The position numbers were made by a program, and so were the translations under genes. From contig NZ_CP029617.1 in the NCBI RefSeq assembly GCF_003945545.1, positions 992,001 to 1,056,000 of the forward strand: 64,000 bases of DNA, given 5' to 3'. Below the pieces are notes generated by a model, which ran no database searches, was not told the DNA's origin, and was given only the letters and a program-made list of their open reading frames with translations. Origin of the DNA: Streptomyces sp. WAC 01529 (GTDB taxonomy: Bacteria; Actinomycetota; Actinomycetes; Streptomycetales; Streptomycetaceae). Positions 24,112 through 32,753 of the stretch are shown piece after piece (positions within the stretch are counted from its first letter, which is position 1; the number at the start of each line of letters is the position of its first letter).

Positions 24112-25311
24112 TCAGGTGGTGGCGGAGGTGAACTTCCCCAGGTCGCCGTATCCGTGCCCGCCGGTCCAACTGCCCAGCTCGATGTGGGCGTTGAAGGGCC
24201 GACCGTCGTCCCGCGTCATCGCCGGCCGGGGGTGGTCGAGGTGGAGCAGCACGTCGTCGTAGCGTCGCAGCGGGGCGGCGGCGGCGAGGCGGGCGACCAC
24301 GTCGTCGTCCTCGCCGCCCCACCCCTCGTACCGCTCGTCGAAACCGCCCACCGCGTGGAAGACGTCGGTGCGCAGCCATACGCAGCCGCCGGGCGGCTCC
24401 CGCAGCAGCAGGCCGCGCAGCACGGACGGCGGCACATCGGCGGCGCCGCCGTCGTTGCGCAGACCGATGGCGCGCAGGGTGGACGGCGCGTCGAGCGAGA
24501 GCGACCAGCGGAACGGCAGGTGGGTGCCGTGCCCGTCCTCGCGCAGCCGCGCCGTGTTGCGGGCGACGAAGTGCCGGTCCACGAGGATGTCGGCGTCCAG
24601 GACGCACACGTACCCGCCCTCGGGCACCGCCTCCCGGGTCGCCTCCATGACGCCGACGTTGACCGCCCAAGCCTTGTTGAACAGGCCGTCCTTGCGGGCG
24701 AAGACATACCGGTCCGCGACGCCGTCCAGCGCCTCGCGGGTGCGGGGCTCGCCGTCGGTCTCCACCACCGTGACCCGGTGGCCGGGCCCGCCCTCCTGGT
24801 CGGCGAGGGCCCGCAGACAGGCGAGCAGGTTCCTGGTCCGTGTGCCGCCCGCACGGTCCCGGAAGGGGATCACCACCTGGACGTCCCCGGTGCCGGGCCG
24901 CGGCCGGGTGCCGGGCGCCCTGGGTGGAAGCGGTGGCGGCTGTGCGGTGTAGTCGGCGCCGAGGTGGTAGTCGATCCAGATGTGCCGGTCCGCCTCGGCC
25001 ACCGCCGCCGCCAACTGTCCTTGTTGCTCCGGGTGTTCGCGGAGCAGGGCGGTGAGGCCCCCGCGCAGGTCGTGCTGTGCGGCGGCGCGGGTGGGGTCGG
25101 CGAGGACGTCCTCGTACGCCGCCCGGGCCGCGCCGGTGACGAAGGCGGCGAGTGCGGCGTCGACCGTACGGTAGTGGTCCTCGCTCTTGGCCCAGTAGTC
25201 GGCGGCGATGGCGGGCACGGCCGGGTCATGGGCGAGCACGGCGTAGGCGGTGAGCCGTTCGGCGAGCCGGTCGGCGGTCGGCGGGGTCGGCTGCTCGGGT
25301 GGTGTGGGCAC
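24112..25311 (-). CDS. GT2-like glycosyltransferase (galactosyltransferase-type C-terminus)
   Basis: A 399-residue protein from GTG 25311 with GGAGCAGACCT upstream. Residues 1 to about 140 are helical and of unknown role. A GT-A domain follows: VQVVIPFRDRAGG, the nucleotide-sugar DxD in VLDADILVD, and GGFDERYEGWGGEDDDVVARL, the acceptor/base motif shared with the GalT-C (GT27-like) group. It is the last gene of the long minus-strand operon. Donor and acceptor are unknown; the context suggests a pyrimidotriazine or ribityl/ribosyl aminouracil acceptor. There is no membrane segment. Confidence 0.8.
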   Translation of the reverse strand: MPTPPEQPTPPTADRLAERLTAYAVLAHDPAVPAIAADYWAKSEDHYRTVDAALAAFVTGAARAAYEDVLADPTRAAAQHDLRGGLTALLREHPEQQGQLAAAVAEADRHIWIDYHLGADYTAQPPPLPPRAPGTRPRPGTGDVQVVIPFRDRAGGTRTRNLLACLRALADQEGGPGHRVTVVETDGEPRTREALDGVADRYVFARKDGLFNKAWAVNVGVMEATREAVPEGGYVCVLDADILVDRHFVARNTARLREDGHGTHLPFRWSLSLDAPSTLRAIGLRNDGGAADVPPSVLRGLLLREPPGGCVWLRTDVFHAVGGFDERYEGWGGEDDDVVARLAAAAPLRRYDDVLLHLDHPRPAMTRDDGRPFNAHIELGSWTGGHGYGDLGKFTSATT

Positions 25312-25337
25312 AGGTCTGCTCCGATCGGCGCGGTGGG

Positions 25338-25391
25338 TTACAAGTAGCGGGAGCCGCGCAGGTGTTCGCGCAGGGGGACGGGGTCGCTCAT
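25338..25391 (-). CDS. 17-residue mini-ORF between binding protein and glycosyltransferase
   Basis: ATG 25391 overlaps the stop of the binding-protein gene (ATGA) and GAGGGG lies six bases before it, so ribosomes finishing that gene could restart here. The peptide is MSDPVPLREHLRGSRYL, then TAA, then 26 bases to the glycosyltransferase start. Codon third positions are nearly all G/C. It could be a translational-coupling leader, a truncated gene end, or a genuine small peptide. No peptide-modifying enzymes typical of RiPPs are adjacent. Confidence 0.4.
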   Translation of the reverse strand: MSDPVPLREHLRGSRYL

Positions 25392-26671
25392 CGATGCCCC
25401 TCGTTCGCCCCGTTCAACCGCTCCTCGATGATCCCGTTCGCTCTCCTGCCCGCGGCCCTGACGGGGGCGCCGGTGAGCACCTCGGTGAGGAGGGTCTTGA
25501 CCGGGTTCGGCTCGGCCTCCACCAGCGGCCAGCGGGGATCGACCGGAGTGGTGTGCCCGTTCTCGGCGGCCCGCGCCTGCACCTCGACCACCGGGTTGTC
25601 GACCTCCTGCGCCAGCGCGAGCCGGTTGGGCAGGGTGCCGTTCGCCTCCGCGACGAGCTTCTGCGCCCTGGGCCCGCTGAGCCGTGCGACCCAGTCCGTC
25701 GCCAGCGCGGGCTGTGCGCTGCGGGCCGACACCGCGAGGTTCGAACCGCCCAGGAAGACGCTGCCCGGTCGGTCCTTCGAGAGTCCCGGCACCGGGAACA
25801 TGCCCAGCTTCCCCTTGAGTTCGGGGTTGATCCGCTCGGCGTCGGCCAGTTCCCAGGGCAGCCCGACCATCTGGCCGACCTTCCCCTTGGCAAGCTCCTC
25901 GTACTGCAGCGGGTGCGCCTCGTCCCGGTCCTTCGGGGCCTGTGACAGGGACTGGAGCGTGCGGTAGTACTTCAGCGCCGAGGCGGCCTCGGGGGTGGCG
26001 AGCCCGCCGTTCCAGCGGTTGCCGTCGTGCGTGGCGAGGCGGCCGCCCCGGTCGTGCAGCAGGCCGGAGAGCACGTACCAGTTCCGGCCCGGCAGGTAGA
26101 GCGGCTGGAAGCCGGGGTCCTGCCGGTGCGCCCGGGCCAGCGCGCGCGTGGTGCGCAGCCATTCCCGCTGGTCGCGGGGGACGGTGAGGCCCGCCTTGGC
26201 GAAGAGGTCCGTGCGGTGGATCACGACGCGGGAAGCGGCGTACAGCGGCACCCCGTACTGCCGCCCCTGCCAGTTCCCCGACTCGCGCAGCGACGGTATC
26301 CACTGCTCCGAGCCCAGCTCGCCGGCGCGCGCGCTGAGGTCTTCGAGCAGGCCCGCGGAGGCGAGGGAGGGCGTCGTGGTGGTGCCGGTCTCCACCACGT
26401 CGGGGGTGTCGGCGGAGCCGAGCGCGGTCTCGAGGCGCTCCTGGATGCCGACCCAGCTCTGCAGCTGGACGTCCACCTCGACGCCGGGGTGGGCCGCCTC
26501 GAACTCGTCGACGAGCTGGTCCACCATGGGGGTGGGCACCGAGCCCCACATCAGCCAGACCCGCAGGCGCTGGGGCGCGGTGTCCGCAGGTGCGGCCGAG
26601 GCGTGCGCGGTGAGGAGGGTCAGCAGCAGGGAGGCGGCCAGCGCCCCTATGTACCGGATACGTCTTGTCAT
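25388..26671 (-). CDS. Sugar ABC transporter substrate-binding protein (family 1)
   Basis: A 427-residue extracellular solute-binding protein. ATG 26671 begins MTRRIRYIGALAASLL, a typical Sec signal peptide with an Ala-x-Ala-like cleavage site near residue 31. It has no lipobox Cys, which is unusual for Gram-positive binding proteins. LRVWLMWGSVPTPMVDQLVDEFE and HPGVEVDVQ are the family-1 opening strands, and YGVPLYAASRVVIHRTDLFAKAG is the hinge region. No permease or ATPase genes accompany it, so it is an orphan that may bind a glycoside or sugar related to the locus. Confidence 0.82.
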   Translation of the reverse strand: MTRRIRYIGALAASLLLTLLTAHASAAPADTAPQRLRVWLMWGSVPTPMVDQLVDEFEAAHPGVEVDVQLQSWVGIQERLETALGSADTPDVVETGTTTTPSLASAGLLEDLSARAGELGSEQWIPSLRESGNWQGRQYGVPLYAASRVVIHRTDLFAKAGLTVPRDQREWLRTTRALARAHRQDPGFQPLYLPGRNWYVLSGLLHDRGGRLATHDGNRWNGGLATPEAASALKYYRTLQSLSQAPKDRDEAHPLQYEELAKGKVGQMVGLPWELADAERINPELKGKLGMFPVPGLSKDRPGSVFLGGSNLAVSARSAQPALATDWVARLSGPRAQKLVAEANGTLPNRLALAQEVDNPVVEVQARAAENGHTTPVDPRWPLVEAEPNPVKTLLTEVLTGAPVRAAGRRANGIIEERLNGANEGHR

Positions 26672-26702
26672 GTGGTCTCTCGTCAATTCCTGTCGAGGGA
26701 GT

Positions 26703-26760
26703 CGTCAGCGGGCCGTCGAGGGTGCCGTCAGCGGGCCGTCGAAGGAGCCGTCAGCGGACC
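26703..26760. repeat. Tandem direct repeats between binding-protein and methyltransferase genes
   Basis: Nearly three copies of a roughly 22-base unit, CCGTCAGCGGGCCGTCGA plus a variable AGGAG/GGGTG end, run from the spacer into the last codons of the methyltransferase gene. The last copy is partial and diverged. Confidence 0.7.
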
Positions 26761-27500
26761 GGCTTCTCCGCGCGGAGCGTGAGGTACATGGGGACGGCCC
26801 GGCGCGCGGTGCAGGTCCCGGGGTCCTGGAAGTTGTCCGGCACGGGCCGGCCCTCCGAAAGGCCGGTGAGGGTGAGCCCGGCCTCCAGCAGGTCCCGGAC
26901 ATAGGTCTCGACGGTGCGGTGGACCTTGCGCACGGAGGAGTCCAGCCACTCGCAGGCCCGCTCCCCCTCGTCGAAGTAGCCGCGCACCCGCATCTCCGAC
27001 GGCACGCCGTCGTGGAAGTCGCCGTCGTAGGCGCAGGTCACCACGGGGTGTTCGACGGAGAGCACGAACCGCCCGCCGGGGGCCAGGGCGGTCCGTACCT
27101 CGCGCAGCAGCGCCGGAAGGTCGTCCAGGTAGTGCACCACCATGCGGGCGGTGACCGCGTCCCACGCCCCCGGTTCACGGCACGTCCAGGCGTTCAGGTC
27201 GGCGCGCTCCAGCATCGCCGGGGCCAGCCGGGCGGCCGCCGCCGCGAGCATCCGTTCGCTGCCGTCGACGCCGTGGTAGCGGACCGCGCCGGCCCGGAGC
27301 GCGGCCTCCCCGAACTTCCCGTCCCCGCAGCCGAGGTCGAGTACCGAGCGCCCCTCCAGATCGCCGAGGAAGGCCAGGACGTACGGCTCTTCGAGGGTGG
27401 CGTTGCCCTCGTCGACGACGGCCCGGGTCTCCTGGTAGCGGGGAAAGACCTCGGGCGCGTCGTAGAAGTCGGGTCCGTATTCGAAGGTCGCGGTGGACAT
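26751..27500 (-). CDS. SAM-dependent methyltransferase, ToxA-like
   Basis: A 249-residue class I methyltransferase from ATG 27500 with GGAAGAGGCAGAG upstream. Motif I is VLDLGCGDGKFGEAALRAGA, the acidic strand end is VDGSERML, and ARMVVHYLDDL plus the PGGRFVLSVEHP post-motif follow. The N-terminal FYDAPEVFPRYQ substrate lid and the length match ToxA, which adds the N6 and N1 methyl groups of toxoflavin via 1,6-didemethyltoxoflavin and reumycin. The assignment rests on the company of ToxB-, C-, D- and E-like genes; by itself it would be called a generic small-molecule methyltransferase. Confidence 0.75.
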   Translation of the reverse strand: MSTATFEYGPDFYDAPEVFPRYQETRAVVDEGNATLEEPYVLAFLGDLEGRSVLDLGCGDGKFGEAALRAGAVRYHGVDGSERMLAAAAARLAPAMLERADLNAWTCREPGAWDAVTARMVVHYLDDLPALLREVRTALAPGGRFVLSVEHPVVTCAYDGDFHDGVPSEMRVRGYFDEGERACEWLDSSVRKVHRTVETYVRDLLEAGLTLTGLSEGRPVPDNFQDPGTCTARRAVPMYLTLRAEKPVR

Positions 27501-27544
27501 GGCTCTCTGCCTCTTCCTGTTCTTCCCGGCGGATGGAGGGTGGT

Positions 27545-29224
27545 TCAGCGGGACACGCGGTAGACGCGGCCGTCGTACGAACCGGCCAGGAAGCACTCCG
27601 TGTCCGCGTCGTAGAACAGCGAGGAGATGCCCGCGGTGGTGACCCGGGTGATCGTGCTCCAGGCGTCGGCCCGCACGTCGTAGACGGCGACGAGCCCGTG
27701 GTACGAACCGGTGGCGACGTACTGCCCCTCGGGGTCGGCGGCGACGCACTTGATGGAGTGGTCGTGCGGGGTGGCGATGACCGTGGGTGTGAAGCCGCGC
27801 CACAGCCGCAGCTTGTAGTCACGGCTCACGCTGGCGAAATCGCCGCCGGGCAGCGGCGCGCAGCCGTTGGCGATGCGGTCGTGCGCCTCGGGGACGTGGT
27901 GCACCTGAGTCAGCTCGTCGACGGAGAACCAGGTGGTGCTCGCGTCGGCGCAGACGGAGAAGATCCGGCCGTCCGAGACGGAGATGCCCTTCACGGCGTT
28001 CTGGTGCAGCTGGAGCGTCGCCTCGTGGCGGACGGTGCCGTCGGGTGCGACGGAGAGGACGATGCCCTCACCGGTGTACGCGCCGATGACGACGTGCGGG
28101 ACGCCGTCGCGTTCGAAGGCCGCGCCGCAGTTCAGCGGTGAGCGGTGCTGGTACAGCACCTCGCCGGTGAGCGCGTCGAAGACCTTGCCCATCTGTCCGC
28201 CGGTGAACACGCGCCCGGCGGCCGGGGTGAGGAAGTTGCACAGGCTGCCCGTCTCGCTGTGCCGTTCCCCGTCGATCCACAGCACTCCGGCGTCGCCGAT
28301 GGTCAGGGTGCGGCCCCCGCCCACGGTGACGGCGTTGACGCAGGGGGTCTGCTCCACGCCGTCGAGGCTCCACTCGTCGGCGCCGATCCGGTACGTCGCG
28401 TACGAGGATCCGAAGGTGGCGAAGGCGAGGGTGTCGCTGTCGAGGAAGGCGCACGACCGCGGCCAGACGTCGGAGGGCAGGGAGGCCTCGGCGACCTGGG
28501 CGAGGTCCTTGGAGGTGTCCCATACGCGCAGGGTCCGGTCGTAGCTGAGGCTCACCAGGAGGTTCCGGTCGGCGTTGTGGACGAGGCGCTTGATGCCGGC
28601 CTCGTGGGCGGGGCGGGTCTCGGTCCGGTCACCGGTGATGACGATGATCTCGCCCTCGTCGTTTCCCGCGTAGATCACGCCTTCGCGGGTGATGGCGACG
28701 GTGTCGGTCTCGACGCCCGCGAGGTCGACCTCGCCGATCATGCCGCCGCCCGCCAGGGACCAGCGCTTGATGGTGCCGTCATCGCTCGACGACACCAACT
28801 CGTCGGCGCCCGCCGCCCATTCGACCGAGATGACGTCGGCGGTGTGCCCCTCGAACGTGGTGAGCAGCGCCCCGGTGAAGTCGTACACGCGGACGTGGTG
28901 GTCGCGGGACGCGGTGGCGATCAGCTCCTTCGTGGGATGGAAGACGGACATCTCGACGTCGTCCTTGTGGTCGGAGAGAACGGCGACCAGGTTCAGGTCG
29001 GGGAGCGACCACAGGCGGGCGGAGTAGTCACTGGAGGAGCTGACGAGGTAGCGGCCGTCCGGGCTGAACGAGGTCTGGTTGACGAGGTGGTCGTGGTTGA
29101 CCCGCGTGAGCGGCTGCTTGGTCGCGGCGTCCCAGAGGATGAGCTGGTTGTCGTAGCCGGCCGTCGCGACGTACCGCGTGCCATGGGCGGCGACACCGCT
29201 GATGGGGCCGTAGTGGCGAATCAT
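27545..29224 (-). CDS. WD-repeat protein, ToxC-like
   Basis: A 559-residue cytosolic WD40 protein from ATG 29224 with GAGGAATGAACC upstream. At least ten blades are visible with WD or related ends: NQLILWDAATKQ, YSARLWSLPD, HHVRVYDFTG, GTIKRWSLAG, RTLRVWDTSK, YKLRLWRGFT and others. They are compatible with two seven-bladed propellers. WD-repeat proteins are part of the toxoflavin operon (toxC), where the role is not settled, probably in building the triazine ring or as a scaffold. It lies three bases before the exporter gene's stop and 44 bases ahead of the methyltransferase. Confidence 0.78.
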   Translation of the reverse strand: MIRHYGPISGVAAHGTRYVATAGYDNQLILWDAATKQPLTRVNHDHLVNQTSFSPDGRYLVSSSSDYSARLWSLPDLNLVAVLSDHKDDVEMSVFHPTKELIATASRDHHVRVYDFTGALLTTFEGHTADVISVEWAAGADELVSSSDDGTIKRWSLAGGGMIGEVDLAGVETDTVAITREGVIYAGNDEGEIIVITGDRTETRPAHEAGIKRLVHNADRNLLVSLSYDRTLRVWDTSKDLAQVAEASLPSDVWPRSCAFLDSDTLAFATFGSSYATYRIGADEWSLDGVEQTPCVNAVTVGGGRTLTIGDAGVLWIDGERHSETGSLCNFLTPAAGRVFTGGQMGKVFDALTGEVLYQHRSPLNCGAAFERDGVPHVVIGAYTGEGIVLSVAPDGTVRHEATLQLHQNAVKGISVSDGRIFSVCADASTTWFSVDELTQVHHVPEAHDRIANGCAPLPGGDFASVSRDYKLRLWRGFTPTVIATPHDHSIKCVAADPEGQYVATGSYHGLVAVYDVRADAWSTITRVTTAGISSLFYDADTECFLAGSYDGRVYRVSR

Positions 29225-29227
29225 GGT

Positions 29228-30679
29228 TCATTCCTCTTTCTCGTGTGGTTCGTCGTGTGGCTTCTCGTGTGGTTTCTCGTGTGGGGCGGCGGAGACCGGG
29301 GCATGCGGGTGGTCGGTGGCGAGGTCCTCGGCCCGGGGGCTGCCGAGCAGGTCGGGTGCCAGCCGTCCGGTGAGCCGGTAGCCGAGCCCGCCCAGCGCGA
29401 CGAGGGCGGCGAGGACGGCCCACAGGACCGCGCCGTGCCTCTCGATCAGGGCGCCGACGAGTGCGGGGCCGGTCACCGCGGACAGCGTCCAGGTGAGGTT
29501 GAACAGGGCGAGGAACCGGCCGCGCGCCCGCGGTGGGCCCGCGGTCGCGGAGAGGGCGACGGCGGCCGGGGTCGCGGCCATCTGCCCCGCGGTGAAGAGC
29601 ACGACCGCGAGGATCACGGTCACGATCGCGGTCCTGCCGCCGAGGGCCGGGACCGCGGCGAGCAGGCCGACGGCGCCCAGGATCAGGACGGCCGCCCAGG
29701 AGATGACGCGGCCGCGTCCCACGGCGCCGAGCCTGCTGGTCACGTACGTCTGGCAGCCGACGATGAGCAACGAGCTGAGCATCAGCGTGGTGGAGGGCAG
29801 CCAGGCGGGCAGGTCCCGCACCTCCACCAGGTAGACAGGCAGGATGACAGTGGGGATGAGCCAGCCGAAGGTGAGCGCGGCCTGGGAGGCGAGCAGGCAG
29901 AGCAGCACGCGGTCCCGCAGGATCGTTCCCCAGCCCGCCTGCGGCTCCGTGGTCTCCTCGGCGGTCCGGCCCGTGGCGGCCGGGTCCCCTACAGGCGGCC
30001 GCGCCGCGTCCTCGCCCGGTGGGGGCCCGTCCCCGTGCGGACCGGACCGGTCCCCGTGCGTACGAGGCCGGGTGGGCCGCATGAAGAGCAGGGCCGTCAG
30101 CACGCTCGTGCCCGCGTTGAGGACGACGATGAGTACGGGCGCCCCGGACCACCCCGTGGCCAGGACGGCTCCGCCGGCCGCGCCGCCGAGCGCGATGCTC
30201 GCGTTCTTGCCCGCGGCGGTGAAGGCGTACCAGCGGTCCAGCTCCGCGCCCTTGGCGAGGTCGGCGACGAAGGCGGGCCATGACGCCCAGTACAGACGCT
30301 CCGCGCAGAGCACCACGAGCATGCTCGCCACCAGGGAGGGCAGCGATTCGACCAGGAGGTAGCAGAGGTAACCGGCGGCGGCCAGCACGTTGTTGGCGAC
30401 CAGACAGGCGCGCGGGCCCCAGCGGTCCACGGCGCTCCCCGCCAGGGGCGCGAACGGCACGGACAGCAGCGTCGCCACACTCGTCCCCCACCCCACCTGG
30501 GCCACCGTGAGGTCGGTGCTGAGGAGGAAGAAGAGGAACGACAGCGGGATGAACATCCCCACGCCGAAGGTGTCCAGGGACGTGGCCGCCACGATGCGCC
30601 CGTGCCCCGTCAGGTCCGGCAGCCCCAGGCGTCGCCGCCACTGCCCGGCCGTACTGTCCGGGCGTACCGGCGCTGTCAT
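29228..30679 (-). CDS. MFS exporter of the toxoflavin-like operon
   Basis: A 483-residue, 12-helix MFS protein from ATG 30679, overlapping the GTP cyclohydrolase stop (ATGA). The [10 protein letters not shown] loop follows helix 2. Two extended hydrophilic stretches stand out: a central loop rich in Gly, Pro and acidic residues (about 205-255) and a His/Glu-rich tail [17 protein letters not shown] encoded by short tandem repeats (29236-29283). Position inside the biosynthetic operon points to product export or self-protection. The His-rich tail might bind metal. Confidence 0.82.
   Translation of the reverse strand: MTAPVRPDSTAGQWRRRLGLPDLTGHGRIVAATSLDTFGVGMFIPLSFLFFLLSTDLTVAQVGWGTSVATLLSVPFAPLAGSAVDRWGPRACLVANNVLAAAGYLCYLLVESLPSLVASMLVVLCAERLYWASWPAFVADLAKGAELDRWYAFTAAGKNASIALGGAAGGAVLATGWSGAPVLIVVLNAGTSVLTALLFMRPTRPRTHGDRSGPHGDGPPPGEDAARPPVGDPAATGRTAEETTEPQAGWGTILRDRVLLCLLASQAALTFGWLIPTVILPVYLVEVRDLPAWLPSTTLMLSSLLIVGCQTYVTSRLGAVGRGRVISWAAVLILGAVGLLAAVPALGGRTAIVTVILAVVLFTAGQMAATPAAVALSATAGPPRARGRFLALFNLTWTLSAVTGPALVGALIERHGAVLWAVLAALVALGGLGYRLTGRLAPDLLGSPRAEDLATDHPHAPVSAAPHEKPHEKPHDEPHEKEE
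29236..29283 (-). repeat. Short tandem repeats encoding a His/Glu-rich tail
   Basis: Repeats of about 12 bases (plus strand CTCGTGTGGTTT and variants) encode the HEKP/HDEP units at the end of the MFS protein. Confidence 0.75.
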
Positions 30680-31332
30680 GCCTGGGGTGTGCCCGTCAGG
30701 GCGATGTGGTGCCCGGCCCGCACCTTGGCCTCGATGTAGCGCCGATTGCTGTTGTGCAGGAATACGCCGGTGTGCCTCAGCTCCTTGACCGTGATGCCGC
30801 AGGCCGCCAACTGCACCCCTTTGTCGGGGTTGTTGGTGAGGAGCTGGATGGAGGTGACGTCGAGCGCCTTGAGCATCTGGGCGGCGACCCGGTAGTCGCG
30901 CAGGTCGGCCTCGAAGCTCAGCTCGCGGTTCGCCTGGAAGGTGTCGAGGCCCTCGTCCTGCAGCAGGTAGGCGTCCAGCTTGTTGTAGAGGCCGATCCCT
31001 CTGCCTTCCTGTCTCAGATACAGCAGGATCCCGCCCTGCTCCGCCAACAGGGCGAGGGCTTCCTGGAGTTGGGGGCCGCAGTCGCAGCGCCCGGAGCCGA
31101 AGACGTCCCCTGTGAGGCACTCCGAGTGGACCCGCACCGTCGGTACCGGCTCGTGCTCGTCACCGAAGACCAGCGCCAGATGTTCGCGGTCGTCGAGGAG
31201 GCCGGAGAAGGTCATCATGCGGGCCGTCACAGGGCCCGCGCCGCTCTCCACCGGCACGGCGACCTCGGCACGGACGGTGCAGTGCGGTACGTCGATCTGG
31301 TGATTCTCTCCGGCGGGTACAGCCGTGGTCAT
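30676..31332 (-). CDS. GTP cyclohydrolase II, ToxB-like
   Basis: A 218-residue GTP cyclohydrolase II. I prefer ATG 31332 because GGAG lies seven bases upstream; an ATG at 31344 is possible. The zinc cysteines are Cys72, Cys83 and Cys85 in [27 protein letters not shown] (106-115) binds the triphosphate and LLTNNPDK is conserved. It opens GTP to 2,5-diamino-6-ribosylamino-pyrimidinone phosphate. No riboflavin synthase, lumazine synthase or DHBP synthase genes are adjacent. Together with the RibD-like gene and the ToxA/C/D homologues this makes a pathway-dedicated copy (as toxB) far more likely than a riboflavin gene. Confidence 0.88.
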   Translation of the reverse strand: MTTAVPAGENHQIDVPHCTVRAEVAVPVESGAGPVTARMMTFSGLLDDREHLALVFGDEHEPVPTVRVHSECLTGDVFGSGRCDCGPQLQEALALLAEQGGILLYLRQEGRGIGLYNKLDAYLLQDEGLDTFQANRELSFEADLRDYRVAAQMLKALDVTSIQLLTNNPDKGVQLAACGITVKELRHTGVFLHNSNRRYIEAKVRAGHHIALTGTPQA

Positions 31333-31400
31333 CGCATTCTCCATCCGGTGTTGTGCTGGTCATCCGGTGTGGTGCCGGTCGTGTGCGGTGAACCGTCCGG

Positions 31401-32753
31401 TCACGCGGCGTCCGCGAGGGACGGGTCCTGCCAGATCCGCTCCGCCGCGGGAAGGGTGGCGAGCCGTTCGGCGGGGACCGGGGGCGGCGGCCCGTAGGCG
31501 CGGCGGTCGCCGAGGCCCGCGGCGAAGCCGTGTTCGGCAAGGGTCGTCAGCCGGGCCGCGTGCAGCTCGGTCCACAGGCGCTGCTCGGCGGGGAGCGCCG
31601 TGCCCCCGAGGACCAGGCTGCGCAGTGCCACCCGTACGAGCCTGGGCGACGGCGGGCCGTGGGGGTGCGGGTGTGGCGAGGTGTGGGCCCCCAACACGTA
31701 GGCGCAGTACCAGACTTCCTCGCAGAGCCAGAGCAGGCCGTCGGGGGCCTGGAGTCCGGCGCGGGCCGCGTCCCAGTGCGTCAGGCTGCGCCCGGCCATT
31801 CCGGTGTCCGCCAGGTAGGTGCGCAGGGGAATGAAGCGCGGCTCGCCGTTCGGGGTCCCCGCCTGGCCGGTGAGGACGATGTGGGCTCGTCCGCGCAGGC
31901 GGTGTACGAGTACTCCGGGCAGCCGGGGCGGTCCGCTGGGCGCGTTCTGGGCCTCGGGGCGGCCCGCGTCCACGGGGAGGCCGTGGTCGGAGACGTCGTC
32001 GGCGAAGCAGGCCGAGTGCCGGGGGCCGTAGGTGTCGTTGCCGATGAGGCTGGGGTGCCCGGTGTGCTCGACCAGGTGCGGCACGGAGATGAGCACCTGC
32101 CGTCCGCGCGCGCCCAGTTCGCGGGCCAGGACCACGTCGTCGGGTTCGGGATCCGCCCCGTCGGGGTGGGTGGCGCGGAGCAGGGCGGTCACGTCCCGCC
32201 TCGGCAGGAGCAGCGCCAGAGTCGGTGTCCACTCTCCGGGCACGGCGGGCACCCAGCGTTCGTTGCGGAGCGCGGCAGCCCGCGTCGCGGCCCCGTTCCA
32301 CGAGTCCCAGTTCGCGTAGAAGGCCAGGGGGGTGTCCGGGTGTTCGCGTACCGCCGACTCGACGCGCTCGATGAAGTCCCGGCACAGCTCCACGTCGTCC
32401 TGGAGCACGAGGTGGTGGGTGGCGTCGGGGCGGATCGCACCCCAGGCGGCCCACGCGGTGCGCAGCGTCGTCGGCGGGCCGTCCGGCCGCGGGTCGTGGA
32501 CGGTGCGGGCGCCCCACCGGCTCAGTGCGCGCGCCAGCCGCGCGGCCTCCGTCCGGCGGCGGGGGTGGGCCATCACCGCGGCACTGATCACGGCACGGGG
32601 GGTGACGGGCACGGCCCCGGTGGTGTCAGTGGGGTCGATGGTGTCGGTGGAGTGAGTGGGGCCAGTGGGGTCGATGGTGCCGGTGATCTCGGTGGCACCA
32701 GTGCTGTAGGCGCTGTAGGTGCTATTGGTGCTGTCAGCGGCGTCACTGGTCAT
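31401..32753 (-). CDS. Glycosyltransferase-like protein with GT-A-type DD motif
   Basis: A 450-residue protein from ATG 32753 (GAGGTGCG upstream), overlapping the preceding gene by 11 bases. The first 50 residues are a low-complexity Thr/Ser/Asp repeat (TGTIDPTGP, TIDPTDTTG). The folded part begins RAVISAAVMAHPRR. HLVLQDDVELCRDFIERV resembles the GT25-like donor site, and the later FYANWDSWNG and LVEHTGHPSLIGN segments fit a GT-A fold. The C-terminal 200 residues are unassigned. I read it as a glycosyltransferase or nucleotide-sugar-binding enzyme, with moderate certainty. Confidence 0.6.
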   Translation of the reverse strand: MTSDAADSTNSTYSAYSTGATEITGTIDPTGPTHSTDTIDPTDTTGAVPVTPRAVISAAVMAHPRRRTEAARLARALSRWGARTVHDPRPDGPPTTLRTAWAAWGAIRPDATHHLVLQDDVELCRDFIERVESAVREHPDTPLAFYANWDSWNGAATRAAALRNERWVPAVPGEWTPTLALLLPRRDVTALLRATHPDGADPEPDDVVLARELGARGRQVLISVPHLVEHTGHPSLIGNDTYGPRHSACFADDVSDHGLPVDAGRPEAQNAPSGPPRLPGVLVHRLRGRAHIVLTGQAGTPNGEPRFIPLRTYLADTGMAGRSLTHWDAARAGLQAPDGLLWLCEEVWYCAYVLGAHTSPHPHPHGPPSPRLVRVALRSLVLGGTALPAEQRLWTELHAARLTTLAEHGFAAGLGDRRAYGPPPPVPAERLATLPAAERIWQDPSLADAA

